Assembly (NCBI GenBank): GCA_028277965.1
Contig: JANQFF010000068.1
Coordinates: 1 to 40,082, forward strand
DNA: 40,082 nucleotides
Direction: 5' to 3'
Source of the DNA: Pseudomonadales bacterium
Lineage (GTDB): Bacteria > Pseudomonadota > Gammaproteobacteria > Pseudomonadales > Azotimanducaceae
Both the position numbers and the translations under genes were made by a program. Shown in pieces: positions 8,295 through 16,850 of the stretch. The notes under the pieces are model-generated. The model was not told where the DNA came from, searched no databases, and saw only the letters and a list, made by a program, of their open reading frames with translations. Numbering within the stretch: the stretch's first letter is position 1; the number at the start of each line of letters is the position of its first letter.

Positions 8295-9878
8295 ATGAAA
8301 CTCAGCGACGACCAGTACCTGCAATTCCTGACCGACGGCTACCTCGTCATCCAGCCTGAATCTCTGCCGGATGAATACCACGACAGCATCTGGCAAAAGG
8401 CGGATGGTCTCTACGACTGGACCAGTCGTCTTAAAAGCCCAACAAGCCATTTGAGCATCCTCGGCGACAACGTCAGGGCCCAGATCCCGGAGATCGACCA
8501 TGTTCTCGCGGACCCTGCAGTGACAGGTGCCGTCAGCAGCATCCTCGGAGAAGATGCGTTTCTGCACCCACATCACTTCCTGCACGAAAGCAGCAAACGC
8601 GATCAGCCATTTCACCAGGACGGCAATCTGCCCTGGAACGAGCGTGGCCACTATCGCGCTCACCGGCCCGACTGGCTCATTCTCTTCTACTACCCCCAGG
8701 CGGTCACACTCGAAAACGGTCCCACGGAGATTATCCCATCGTCGCAGTATTGGACGACCGATATCGAAAATGAGGATGGAACCTGGCGCCCGGGAGATCC
8801 AATCGATCCCGACCTTGGTTTCGATGTACTCGCAGGTGACGATCTCGATATACGCGACCAGCGGCTGTCTGCATCGGTCGAAAAACTGCACATCCCCGGC
8901 ATTGAACGTAAGTTCATTCAGTTGCCAAAAGGCAGTGTCGCTCTTGTTCACTACGATCTCATTCACCGGGGTACGCGTAAGCTGCCCGAGGCCGCTGCGC
9001 GTTACATGTTCAAGTTTTACTACGCGCGGACGCGCGAGCCGGCACTGGCGGCATGGTCCAACCAGGAGGTGCTCCCGGACCTCGGGAATGTGCGTCCCGA
9101 CCTGCAACCGGTCGCGCGATCCATCTGGGCGTGGAGCCGCGGAGAACGCAGGAGGCAGGCCACAGAACCCGCACAGCTGGAGGCTGCAGCTGACCAGCTT
9201 CTAACGGGCCGTGAAAACGAAAAAGTCGCTGCTGCCTACGTGCTCGGTTCAGACAGCGGCAACTTCAGTCTTCAAACTCTGTTGGAAGGCCTGTACCACA
9301 GGGACGAAGGTACACGGCGCGCGTCTGCATACGGATTGCGCCTGCGCTGCGATGAAGCGGGGGAAGCTCTGACAGAAGCATCTCAACACGAACGCGTCAG
9401 CGTGCGCCGCTTTGCTGCATTTGCGCTCGGCGCTGCGTGGTCGCCCGGGACCGATGCCCTGCTGTCCATGCTGCAAAGTGAAAGTGACGATCTTGCACGT
9501 TCAAATGCGGCTTATGCGGTAGGACAGGCTGCCCGAAATCCGGATATCGACGGACATCGTATTCTCGAGGCTCTGCTGGACAGGTTAGGTCCCGGCGTCG
9601 AGCCCGACAACACGGACATCGCTGGTTTGTCGAGATCCACGGTTCGCCAATCCATCGCCTATGCCGTCCTGCAATTGGCCAGCAACCATACTCTCGACGC
9701 AGACGAGAAATCGAAGATCTCGGCCCTCGCAACTCGCGAGCCGGACAGATATGTCGCCGGGATGCTGTACGAGGCAATTGCGTTGCATTCTGAAGATTGC
9801 GAAGCCCTCCGGGCGCTGAGTGCACGGCGCTGGAACGACGTTGGAAACACATCGGCTAACACTCTTCCGCGTTTCTAA
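8295..9878 (+). CDS. Phytanoyl-CoA dioxygenase-family protein with C-terminal HEAT repeats (copy A)
   Basis: A 527-residue two-part protein. Residues 1-260 form a PhyH-type Fe(II)/2-oxoglutarate dioxygenase: QPFHQDGNLPW gives the metal ligands His107 and Asp109, VHYDLIHRGT gives His224, and Arg236 in ARYMFKFYYAR is a candidate 2-oxoglutarate anchor. Residues about 290-527 are helical repeats rich in Ala and Leu (RRASAYGL, RRFAAFALGAA, RSNAAYAVGQAA), typical of HEAT/PBS-lyase-like repeats that usually bind proteins. No signal peptide. PhyH proteins hydroxylate varied small molecules; the substrate is unknown. It is co-directional with and 9 bases from the deacetylase gene, and converges on a paralogous gene with a 5-base gap. 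Confidence 0.9.
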   Translation: MKLSDDQYLQFLTDGYLVIQPESLPDEYHDSIWQKADGLYDWTSRLKSPTSHLSILGDNVRAQIPEIDHVLADPAVTGAVSSILGEDAFLHPHHFLHESSKRDQPFHQDGNLPWNERGHYRAHRPDWLILFYYPQAVTLENGPTEIIPSSQYWTTDIENEDGTWRPGDPIDPDLGFDVLAGDDLDIRDQRLSASVEKLHIPGIERKFIQLPKGSVALVHYDLIHRGTRKLPEAAARYMFKFYYARTREPALAAWSNQEVLPDLGNVRPDLQPVARSIWAWSRGERRRQATEPAQLEAAADQLLTGRENEKVAAAYVLGSDSGNFSLQTLLEGLYHRDEGTRRASAYGLRLRCDEAGEALTEASQHERVSVRRFAAFALGAAWSPGTDALLSMLQSESDDLARSNAAYAVGQAARNPDIDGHRILEALLDRLGPGVEPDNTDIAGLSRSTVRQSIAYAVLQLASNHTLDADEKSKISALATREPDRYVAGMLYEAIALHSEDCEALRALSARRWNDVGNTSANTLPRF

Positions 9879-9883
9879 GCCGT

Positions 9884-11677
9884 TCAGGCCCTCGCGCGTA
9901 GCAGCGACTCCTGGCAGAGAATCGGCATGCTGCCACGCGCCTCATCAAGCAGATCGAAAAGATGCTTCTGAGGTTCACTGCGATTGTGAGCAAGGCGCGT
10001 GAGTGCATCCAGCGCAAGACCCGCCGCAAAAACGTTGGTTTCTGACGCTGTGATTCGGGCGAGCGCCTCACCAGCGCTCGAAACCGCCTCTCCCGTAAGT
10101 CCATCGCCATGTGTGCACACTATGACCATTGCCACCAACGCATTTTCCCGGACGGAAGATCGAACCGGCTCGAACCGATCCACCCCATAGTCGATACCCA
10201 TGCCTTCGCACACGTCACATTCGTCCGTGGGCCGTACAAACTTGATGCTGCGATCCTGTGCCTTGTCCATTCCAAGCCGGTTCGCTTCCACCTGGAGGGA
10301 TGCGAGCAACGCATCGAGAATTCGCGGCAGCAAATCAACATCACCCACCGCTGCTCTTCGCGTCAAACACCCCAGAGCGTGCGCAGCGCACGAACGGACA
10401 TAAACAGAGGCGTCTTTCAGGAGACGCTCAGACAACGCATCTACAACCTCGCGTGTTGGCCTGGCCGCATCTCCCAGACCCACTACGCCAGCTCTGCGCA
10501 CCCACTTGCGTGGTGACTGGCATGCAGTCAGAAAAGATCCGGTCGCATCGTCGCCAGCGGCAATGAGGCCAAATCCGGCAGCCCGCCGCACGTTTTCGCG
10601 TTCGTCGTTGAGCCCATCATCGAGTATCGAGATGCTCTCGTTCCGATCAGCGTGTGCAGCAAGAAGATATCCGGCCCCAATGCGACGTGGTTCTGCGTCA
10701 TCTCCCTTTGATCTCAGATCCGCAGCCAGATCCGCTGGACTCACGGCCCTGTAGCGTGGGACTGCTGCCTGTCCCGTCAGCGACCAGTGGTGCTGATACC
10801 GCCAGGTTTCATGGAGCGACGCTGGCACATCATCAAGCGACATCCCCGTCAGAGAATCGACCACAGGCGGTTGCCACGCCAACCCTTCACCCCCAGGTTC
10901 TGTTGTCCTGTAGATCCAGAAGCGCCACATGAACCGAGGGTTCTCACGCCAGTTCTCAAACGGGTCCCGGCGATGGTTACCTCTGTGAAAAAGGTTATGT
11001 GAGTAGAGAAGAACACTACCCGCCTCGAGAGGTGCCGCCTCGTATTGCCGCATCAGCGGCCATCCGGTGCCGGCCACAGCCTCGCGCATCCGGTGATCGT
11101 GTTGCGTATGTCGATTCACGATAACCTCTTCATCGTTGTTCGATCGAGGTCCGGTGACAGCCACCGTTTCCATGCCGGTCAGCTGGTAATTGAAATCCAG
11201 ATGATCCGCACCGGCAAAGTTGTCGTGGTTCTCTTCGTGATCAAACGTCCAGTATTGCGAATACGGTATGGTCGCTGTGGGACCCATATCCTCCGCAACA
11301 GACTGGGGAAAGTACAACATCTCGAGTTGCACAGCCTGGTGGTGGCGCACCCAGCGGGCGTTATAAGGACCGTTGTCGTCTTTGTGCCAGTGTTGATCGT
11401 AAGCGCCACTGACAAAGGGTGTGTTGTGCGTAAATGGGACAATCGCCCAGTTGGGTCCTGCAAGCCTGTCAACAGCCTGCACCAGACCGGGTGCCGCGAG
11501 CACCTTCAGGACATCGGGTATCAGGGTCGTGTTGATGACCTTTTTGGCTCGGAACGCTGTCTTTTCCTGTTCGTAGATTGTCTCGTGAAGTCCAGCAGAC
11601 ACGCCGAGTTTTTCAGGCGGCACGACAACCAATCCACTGGTAACGAAGTCACGAAGGAGGTCGTCTTCGTCCGGCAT
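9884..11677 (-). CDS. Phytanoyl-CoA dioxygenase-family protein with C-terminal HEAT repeats (copy B)
   Basis: A 597-residue paralogue of the gene at 8295. The PhyH domain (about 1-265) has DQHWHKDDNGP with ligands His98 and Asp100, SHNLFHRGNH with His231, and Arg252 in the RFMWRFWIYRTTEP segment. The segment FPQSVAEDMGPTATIPYSQY parallels copy A. Residues about 320-597 are HEAT-like repeats (RRAAGFGL, RRAGVVGLGDAA, RSCAAHALG). They are interrupted near residue 505 by a DECDVCEGMGIDYGV insert with two Cys that copy A lacks; it could bind metal or be structural. No signal peptide. A minus-strand MarR gene ends 19 bases upstream, which may regulate this gene. Substrate and partner are unknown. 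Confidence 0.9.
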   Translation of the reverse strand: MPDEDDLLRDFVTSGLVVVPPEKLGVSAGLHETIYEQEKTAFRAKKVINTTLIPDVLKVLAAPGLVQAVDRLAGPNWAIVPFTHNTPFVSGAYDQHWHKDDNGPYNARWVRHHQAVQLEMLYFPQSVAEDMGPTATIPYSQYWTFDHEENHDNFAGADHLDFNYQLTGMETVAVTGPRSNNDEEVIVNRHTQHDHRMREAVAGTGWPLMRQYEAAPLEAGSVLLYSHNLFHRGNHRRDPFENWRENPRFMWRFWIYRTTEPGGEGLAWQPPVVDSLTGMSLDDVPASLHETWRYQHHWSLTGQAAVPRYRAVSPADLAADLRSKGDDAEPRRIGAGYLLAAHADRNESISILDDGLNDERENVRRAAGFGLIAAGDDATGSFLTACQSPRKWVRRAGVVGLGDAARPTREVVDALSERLLKDASVYVRSCAAHALGCLTRRAAVGDVDLLPRILDALLASLQVEANRLGMDKAQDRSIKFVRPTDECDVCEGMGIDYGVDRFEPVRSSVRENALVAMVIVCTHGDGLTGEAVSSAGEALARITASETNVFAAGLALDALTRLAHNRSEPQKHLFDLLDEARGSMPILCQESLLRARA

Positions 11678-11696
11678 TCAAAACTCGAGATATCGA

Positions 11697-12206
11697 TCAG
11701 CTTTGATCACCGGTGAGCGCCAGCAACTCCTCATGATTGGCAATTTCCGGTCCCCAGTCCGCAGCCAGAACCCGATGAAATGCCTGCATATCGTCTACGC
11801 TCAGGCCCGTGCGACGCTGTATGGCAACGTCCAGCGCTGCCAGAGTCTCGAGAGCAGCCTCACGAATACCGATCGAGGAATCCGTCAGACGATAACGGGA
11901 TCTGCGCGGATCACGTGGGTCGGGAAACTGTTCCACAATGTCCGCTTCAATCAGCCCTTTGGCCATGTGGTGCACATTCTGCCGGGTCAGCCCCATTTCG
12001 TAGGCAATGTCAGAAGGGGAATCGATACCGCTGGCAATATGCACAAGTATGAGTGACTGGGTCCTGTGCACAGGACTGAATCCACGGGACGCGAGGACAT
12101 GTTGGAGGCTGTTATCCACCCAATCGATTGCATGCGCGAGCCCTGCTATCAGGTGGCGGTCAACCTGTTGCCAGGTTATGTGGTGTCCTTCCTGTTCAGT
12201 CGTCAT
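11697..12206 (-). CDS. MarR-family transcriptional regulator
   Basis: A 169-residue winged-helix regulator. Seen: SPSDIAYEMGLTRQNVHHMA near residues 62-82 (helix-turn-helix with the recognition helix) and VEQFPDPRDPRRSRYRLTDS near 92-111, the wing with the MarR-typical Asp-Pro-Arg-Asp pattern. MarR proteins are usually dimeric repressors released by small aromatic or lipid-like ligands. Position suggests control of the co-directional downstream PhyH-HEAT gene, the upstream TonB receptor unit, or itself. The 150-base gap upstream holds a 13-base tandem repeat that may be its operator. Ligand unknown. Confidence 0.92.
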   Translation of the reverse strand: MTTEQEGHHITWQQVDRHLIAGLAHAIDWVDNSLQHVLASRGFSPVHRTQSLILVHIASGIDSPSDIAYEMGLTRQNVHHMAKGLIEADIVEQFPDPRDPRRSRYRLTDSSIGIREAALETLAALDVAIQRRTGLSVDDMQAFHRVLAADWGPEIANHEELLALTGDQS

Positions 12207-12259
12207 GCGTCATCCAGATAAGAACCAGGATCATAACCTGTCGACTGTCACTAAAGCTA

Positions 12260-12294
12260 AATTGTCAGGCCAAATTGCCAGGCCAGATTGCAGG
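12260..12294. repeat. 13-base tandem repeat upstream of the MarR gene
   Basis: AATTGTCAGGCCA (12260-12272) is followed directly by AATTGCCAGGCCA (12273-12285) and a partial third unit GATTGCAGG (12286-12294). One mismatch separates the first two units. It lies 54 bases upstream of the MarR start, upstream of a possible -10 (TATGAT on the minus strand, 12230-12235). A repeated regulator-binding site is plausible; function is inferred. Confidence 0.6.
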
Positions 12295-12298
12295 GAGA

Positions 12299-12326
12299 GT
12301 GGCTGCCGGTTCTGCCAGACAGCCAC
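12299..12326 (-). terminator. Possible hairpin after the TonB receptor gene
   Basis: GTGGCTG (12299-12305) pairs with CAGCCAC (12320-12326) around a 14-base loop, 31 bases beyond the receptor stop codon. No U-tract follows on the minus strand, so as an intrinsic terminator it is weak; it may instead be an mRNA-protecting hairpin. Confidence 0.3.
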
Positions 12327-12356
12327 TACCCAACAGAGTTTGATCAGATCCTGTTC

Positions 12357-14750
12357 TCAAAACCGGTACTGGGCATCCAGCGTAATGGTCCGCCCCCTGG
12401 AGAGAGAAACGAAATTGTCTCCCAGAATTTCGTACGCGTGCTGAATCGTGTATTCGTCGGACAGGTTGCGTCCGGTGATACCCACTTCCCAGCTGTCATC
12501 TGCCGCTGCCAGGGCGATACGTGCATCCCACTTGGTGAACGAATCCTGTGTACCACGCGGTGAGTAGTCCTGCCTGACCGAGTACTCATCTGAGTAATAC
12601 ATGGACACAGCAGCGAGCAGTTGCAGACCATTGTCCAGCGTCGAGTGCCAATCGAAGTTAACGTTAGCCTCCCACTCAGGCACACGCTCCAGGTTCTCTC
12701 CCGACAGATCTGCCTGACCGTCGACACAGGCTGGATCCAGCTGGTTACCCGCTCCGTCGACTGGGCATTGCGCCTGATTAAAATCGTCATAGGTGGCATC
12801 TACATAAGCAATCGCTGCCGTTATACGCAGGTTTTCCGTCGCCTGAAAAATACTTTCGATTTCAAACCCCTCTACTTCCGCCGACGATGCGTTGTTGATG
12901 ATGAACCGGGTACCGTCATACGAGGACGTCTGCAGGTCATCGAACTCCATGGTGTAAGCAGCGATGTTCAGGCTTGCACGGCCGTCCAGGAGCGTCATCT
13001 TTGCGCCCACCTCGAGACTCTCAGCTTCTTCATCCTCATAGTCGAACGTGCCGTTGCCGTCCTGCATGGTGATACCCGCCGCGAGTTCAGCAGGCGATAA
13101 AGTTGCCTGGCCTACAAAACGCTGACACCAGGCAGGATCCGCACACGCGTCAAGGGTGTACTGACCAATGTTCTGGTCGTTGGCTTTCAAACCACCGGCC
13201 TTGGAACCTTTCGACCATCCCGCATAAAGCACCACGTCGTCCGTCGCATCGAACTGCACCCGGAATGCCGGGTCAAACGAATCATCCTCGCGCTCCTGGT
13301 ACAGCGTGTAATCTGCAAAGTGGAACAGGTACTGGCGGCCCGAGTGCACAGGATTGACCTGGTCCGGGAATGTCGATGACCGTCCGAATGCCATCGCGTC
13401 CTGCGTTTCTTCCGTGTAACGCAGATCCGCGATCAAACGCAGACGGTCGGTGACGTTCCAGGTCAACTGGCCATAAACGGACCATGCATCCTGATCGCGC
13501 TCGATGTGCCGGTCCCCGCCGACACCCCCGGTGGATGCAGGCGGCAACAGGAATGCAGGTACGCCCAGTATCACTCCGCCAAAGAAGTTGGCGAGTGCCG
13601 GGGAGAACGGAGAAAACTGCTGGGTATGCAGGTCGGATTCCTGATACCACGCACCGACGATGTATTCGAAAGTCTGCTCGATGGGCGACAGCAGACGGAT
13701 CTCAGCCGTCATCTGATCGTATTCATCGCGCAGATCGGTGTTGAGCAGGTAGTCCGGACCGCCGTCGACATCGAGACGCCACGCGGTTTCCGTATCCCAG
13801 TAATTGAAGATTCCGGTCAGGGTGTGGTCGCCGAGCTGATGGTCAATTGTCAGCGTCGCGAGGCTCCATTCATGGTTGTAGTAGTCTTCATCTCCCACAC
13901 CCGTGCTCACACGACGCCTGTCATCATCCCTGAATTCAGGTGATGGATCTGTCGTGATTGCCGTCATGAGACCGGGTGCAACAAGCTGGTTGCTGCGACC
14001 ATCAGTTTCCGAGTCTCCTGTTTCGTACTTAAAGGTAACCATCGTGTCGGCGCTGGCGTCCCACTCGAAAGTACCCCGAACGACGTAGCGATCTTCTTCG
14101 GGTTCATCCGAGACGAAGGGGTTGTCGACCCAGCCGCCCACGTCATCGTAGCGAAACGCCAGGCGGCCCCTTAGCGTGTCCGAAATCGGTCCTGAGAGAT
14201 AGCCGGTCATCCCGTAGCTGTCGTCCTCAAACTCGTAGCTGCCCTTGATGCTGCCTTCGAACTCATCAGTTGGCCGATTGCTCTCAACACTTATGGCTCC
14301 GGACATGGTGCTTTTCCCAAACAATGCACCCTGTGGTCCTCTTGCAACTTCTATGCGCTCCACATCGAGAAACGCCGATTCGAGACATTTACCCCGGGCA
14401 CAGTAGACACCATCGTTAAAGACCGGGACGGATGAATCGAATGCCAGGTTGGTGATTGCTGAGCCGAGACCGCGCACCCTCACCGCCCAGCTACCGAAGG
14501 TCTTCTGCACCTGAAGGCTGGGTACGTAGCTCTGGAAGTCACCGAGGTCGACTATGTCGAACTTGTCGACAAACTCACCGCTGACGACGCCGACAGAAAT
14601 CGGCACGTCCTGCAGGTTTTCAGACCGCTTGGTTGCGGTCACCACAATCTCTTCCAGCATCATCTCTTCAGCGAGAACTTGTGCGGGAAGCGCAAGGCTC
14701 AGTACCAGACCCAGCACGACTGTGCGGGCATTCCAACATCTCGAGATCAT
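12357..14750 (-). CDS. TonB-dependent outer-membrane receptor
   Basis: A 797-residue receptor. It has a signal peptide (about 1-27, ending AQVLA), a TonB-box-like LEEIVVTATKR just after it, and a plug domain about 45-165 (LQDVPISVGVVS; RIEVARGPQGALFGKSTMSG). A 22-stranded beta-barrel follows, ending in the typical aromatic QYRF. Such receptors use TonB and the proton motive force to import ligands too large or rare for porins; this plug style (Pec/iron-complex type) is common among receptors of unknown ligands in marine gammaproteobacteria and sphingomonads. The gene lies 31 bases downstream of the flavin monooxygenase gene on the same strand, so the ligand may be that enzyme's substrate rather than a siderophore. 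That link is an inference. Confidence 0.94.
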   Translation of the reverse strand: MISRCWNARTVVLGLVLSLALPAQVLAEEMMLEEIVVTATKRSENLQDVPISVGVVSGEFVDKFDIVDLGDFQSYVPSLQVQKTFGSWAVRVRGLGSAITNLAFDSSVPVFNDGVYCARGKCLESAFLDVERIEVARGPQGALFGKSTMSGAISVESNRPTDEFEGSIKGSYEFEDDSYGMTGYLSGPISDTLRGRLAFRYDDVGGWVDNPFVSDEPEEDRYVVRGTFEWDASADTMVTFKYETGDSETDGRSNQLVAPGLMTAITTDPSPEFRDDDRRRVSTGVGDEDYYNHEWSLATLTIDHQLGDHTLTGIFNYWDTETAWRLDVDGGPDYLLNTDLRDEYDQMTAEIRLLSPIEQTFEYIVGAWYQESDLHTQQFSPFSPALANFFGGVILGVPAFLLPPASTGGVGGDRHIERDQDAWSVYGQLTWNVTDRLRLIADLRYTEETQDAMAFGRSSTFPDQVNPVHSGRQYLFHFADYTLYQEREDDSFDPAFRVQFDATDDVVLYAGWSKGSKAGGLKANDQNIGQYTLDACADPAWCQRFVGQATLSPAELAAGITMQDGNGTFDYEDEEAESLEVGAKMTLLDGRASLNIAAYTMEFDDLQTSSYDGTRFIINNASSAEVEGFEIESIFQATENLRITAAIAYVDATYDDFNQAQCPVDGAGNQLDPACVDGQADLSGENLERVPEWEANVNFDWHSTLDNGLQLLAAVSMYYSDEYSVRQDYSPRGTQDSFTKWDARIALAAADDSWEVGITGRNLSDEYTIQHAYEILGDNFVSLSRGRTITLDAQYRF

Positions 14751-14781
14751 GTATCCATCCCTCCTGTTTTTCTGCTGCCGC

Positions 14782-15951
14782 TTAAAGCGGCATGTTCATT
14801 TCCAATCCCAGCAGCGAACGGCCAACCTGTTCGCCACTGACATCGGTATCGAAAACGGTATGGCACGACAGCGTGCTCAGGTCCCGCTGAAATCTTTGCA
14901 GTGGGCTTTCAAGAAAATGTGCGTGGGCACCGCAGGCGTCCACCACGTGACGAACCACTTCGCGGGACTGCTGTACCACGTCACCGATGCGCAGACGCAG
15001 GAAACCCTTTTCCTCTTCTGAGCAGCGTTCACCACGCTTGCCCCAGGATTCGACTTCCCTGGCCAGCTGCATGAGCAGGATTTCCGCATTTCGCGCGCCC
15101 AAAGCAGCCATCGCCAGTCTGTGTTGGGCAACAGCCTTCTCACCCTGTTTGTCCCGGGTGCCATAGACAATGCGGCTGCGCATGTGCTCTGCGAAAAGTT
15201 GCACCACCTTTCTCGCCGCGCCGACAGCGGGAGCTGCGGCGGTCAGGCCGAGGACCGGCAACATGGGCATTCGATAGAGATACGAGTCGCGCACTTTGCC
15301 GCCTTCGGCATCACCCATGCGCATCCGGGTGGCACTTTGCATCAGGTGCGAAGGGACAAACACGTCGTTTACCGCTATGTCATTACTGCCCGTTGCAACC
15401 ATTCCGGCAACCCGCCACGTATCGATGATTTCAACGTCTTTGATCGGCACGACGAACATGCAGAGGTCTGGTTTGTCAGATCCTTCAACGGGGGTCAGCG
15501 CACCCACGAGCGCCCAGTCTGCATGCATGATGCCAGTGCCCCATTCCCAACGACCGGTTACCCGGTAACCACCCTCAACAGGTGTCGCCGTGCCTTTCGG
15601 GGCCAGGGTACCGGGCGCGATGATGTAGGGCTGCTTGCCGAAGATGTCGTCCTGGGCTTCCTTGCCGTACAGGGCCATCAGCCAGTTGTGTTCCATGCAG
15701 AAAGTTGTGACCCATGCGGTCGAGACACAGCCACCACCCAGCGCCATGCCAATCTGCATGAAAGTCTCCATGCCGAATTCGTATCCGCCATACTCCCGGG
15801 GCACAAAATAGCGGTACACGCCAGCGTCTTCGATGGCGCGCATCACTTCATCCACGGGCTTACGCTCACGCTCCGCCTGGTCGGCGTGCGCCTCGAGCAT
15901 GGGTACCAGCGCCTCTACTTTCTCAAGCAGCTCCTGCTCGGTGATGGTCAT
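14782..15951 (-). CDS. Acyl-CoA-dehydrogenase-type flavin monooxygenase (group D, HsaA/HpaB-like)
   Basis: A 389-residue protein with the acyl-CoA dehydrogenase fold. Seen: AGVYRYFVPREYGGYEFGME near residues 45-64, ALGGGCVSTAWVTTF, then VTGRWEWGTGIMHADWALVG with the FMN/FAD-site pattern of flavin-dependent monooxygenases such as HsaA and the HpaB/C2 oxygenase group. The acyl-CoA dehydrogenase catalytic Glu pattern is not evident. These enzymes usually hydroxylate a phenol or related ring with reduced flavin from a separate reductase; no reductase gene is in the window. The start is the ATG at 15951, with GGGGAGAGG just upstream, rather than one 33 bases earlier. First gene of a unit with the TonB receptor; its promoter and operator are listed separately. 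Confidence 0.88.
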   Translation of the reverse strand: MTITEQELLEKVEALVPMLEAHADQAERERKPVDEVMRAIEDAGVYRYFVPREYGGYEFGMETFMQIGMALGGGCVSTAWVTTFCMEHNWLMALYGKEAQDDIFGKQPYIIAPGTLAPKGTATPVEGGYRVTGRWEWGTGIMHADWALVGALTPVEGSDKPDLCMFVVPIKDVEIIDTWRVAGMVATGSNDIAVNDVFVPSHLMQSATRMRMGDAEGGKVRDSYLYRMPMLPVLGLTAAAPAVGAARKVVQLFAEHMRSRIVYGTRDKQGEKAVAQHRLAMAALGARNAEILLMQLAREVESWGKRGERCSEEEKGFLRLRIGDVVQQSREVVRHVVDACGAHAHFLESPLQRFQRDLSTLSCHTVFDTDVSGEQVGRSLLGLEMNMPL

Positions 15952-15995
15952 ACCTCTCCCCGGGATCAATCCCAATGACCGCAAAGCGGAGGCTC

Positions 15996-16024
15996 TTTAT
16001 ACGCTCCTTACCACTTAACGTAAA
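15996..16024 (-). promoter_or_regulatory. Sigma70-type promoter of the flavin monooxygenase / TonB receptor unit
   Basis: On the minus strand TTTACG (16019-16024) and TATAAA (15996-16001) are spaced by 17 bases, matching 4 of 6 and 5 of 6 consensus positions. The start codon is 44 bases beyond the -10. The -35 lies within an inverted repeat. Confidence 0.55.
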
Positions 16025-16037
16025 GTGAAATTACGTT
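16017..16037. promoter_or_regulatory. Inverted-repeat operator candidate AACGTAA-7-TTACGTT
   Basis: Perfect 7-base arms AACGTAA (16017-16023) and TTACGTT (16031-16037) around AGTGAAA. A further GCGTAAAGTT follows at 16038-16047. The repeat overlaps the -35 box, so a dimeric repressor bound here would block transcription. The regulator is unknown; the MarR protein of this window is one candidate. Confidence 0.55.
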
Positions 16038-16067
16038 GCGTAAAGTTATTTGCTCCAATGCTGTTTT

Positions 16068-16712
16068 CTATCGTTCCGCACCCGGTGGAAACCCGGCCAG
16101 ACCTTCCTCACGTTCCACACCCAGCGAGTTCAGTGCCATCGAAACCAGGTTGTACTGACCCACTGTGAATACATAGTCGATCATTTGTTGATCGCTGTAT
16201 TCTTTGCTCAGCGCAGCCCACGTGGCATCTGAAACAAGCGCTTCGCTATGCAGTTCATCCACGCCCTGCAGAAGCGATCGTTCGAACGGGCTCCACAAGG
16301 GGTCTGTCGGACCACGGGTAATGGCAAGAATTTCTGCATCCGTCATCCCGATATTCCTCGCGATGACAGCATGCTGGCCAAACTCATAATCGGACTGACA
16401 CAACCAGCCGATCCGAAGCATCGCTATCTCACGGTGCCTGGGCGGCAGCGTGGATTCCCCCAACACGTATCGGCCGAAACCCGTCCACGCCTCGACCAGA
16501 CGCGGGTGATGCTGAAGTGTCCGGAATATGTTCAGCACTGGCCCTTCCGGAGCCACACCGGTGAGAGCTGTCATCGCACCCCGGGCTGCTTCCTCAGACA
16601 AAGGCGCCAGCCTCGGACCATCCAGCCGACCTCCAGCGGGACCTTCAGCGGCTTGCGCCAAACTGATTGTGAGAAAAAGAATCAGAACAAATGGGAGAGT
16701 GAGAGATTTCAT
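16068..16712 (-). CDS. Exported carboxymuconolactone decarboxylase (AhpD-like) family protein
   Basis: A 214-residue protein with a signal peptide (about 1-22, LAQAAEG) and an all-helical CMD/AhpD-like domain. The core PRHREIAMLRIGWLCQSDYE (91-110) carries Glu95 and Cys105. The second Cys of the classical AhpD CxxC is Asp108, and His114 sits in the FGQH motif usual for this subgroup. Peroxidase activity of the AhpD kind is therefore doubtful. Exported members are often found next to catabolic genes and their reaction is unknown. It lies upstream of the flavin monooxygenase promoter on the same strand and is divergent from the hotdog gene, with 138 bases between. Confidence 0.85.
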   Translation of the reverse strand: MKSLTLPFVLILFLTISLAQAAEGPAGGRLDGPRLAPLSEEAARGAMTALTGVAPEGPVLNIFRTLQHHPRLVEAWTGFGRYVLGESTLPPRHREIAMLRIGWLCQSDYEFGQHAVIARNIGMTDAEILAITRGPTDPLWSPFERSLLQGVDELHSEALVSDATWAALSKEYSDQQMIDYVFTVGQYNLVSMALNSLGVEREEGLAGFPPGAER

Positions 16713-16850
16713 GTCCTTCGGGTTCCTGGCAGTTAAAGAACGACGAGGGCACTTTGAACCGGCAACAGATTGTCTGCAACAGGCGCACAGATACGCGCTG
16801 AGCTCGCAATAGGTTATAAAGGGTGCCTTGAGTTCAAAACGAGACAGTGT

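Noticed and set aside
16770-16850. N-terminal extension of the hotdog protein
   Set aside because: No ribosome site, low-similarity residues, and it would enter the divergent promoter gap; ATG 16851 fits better.
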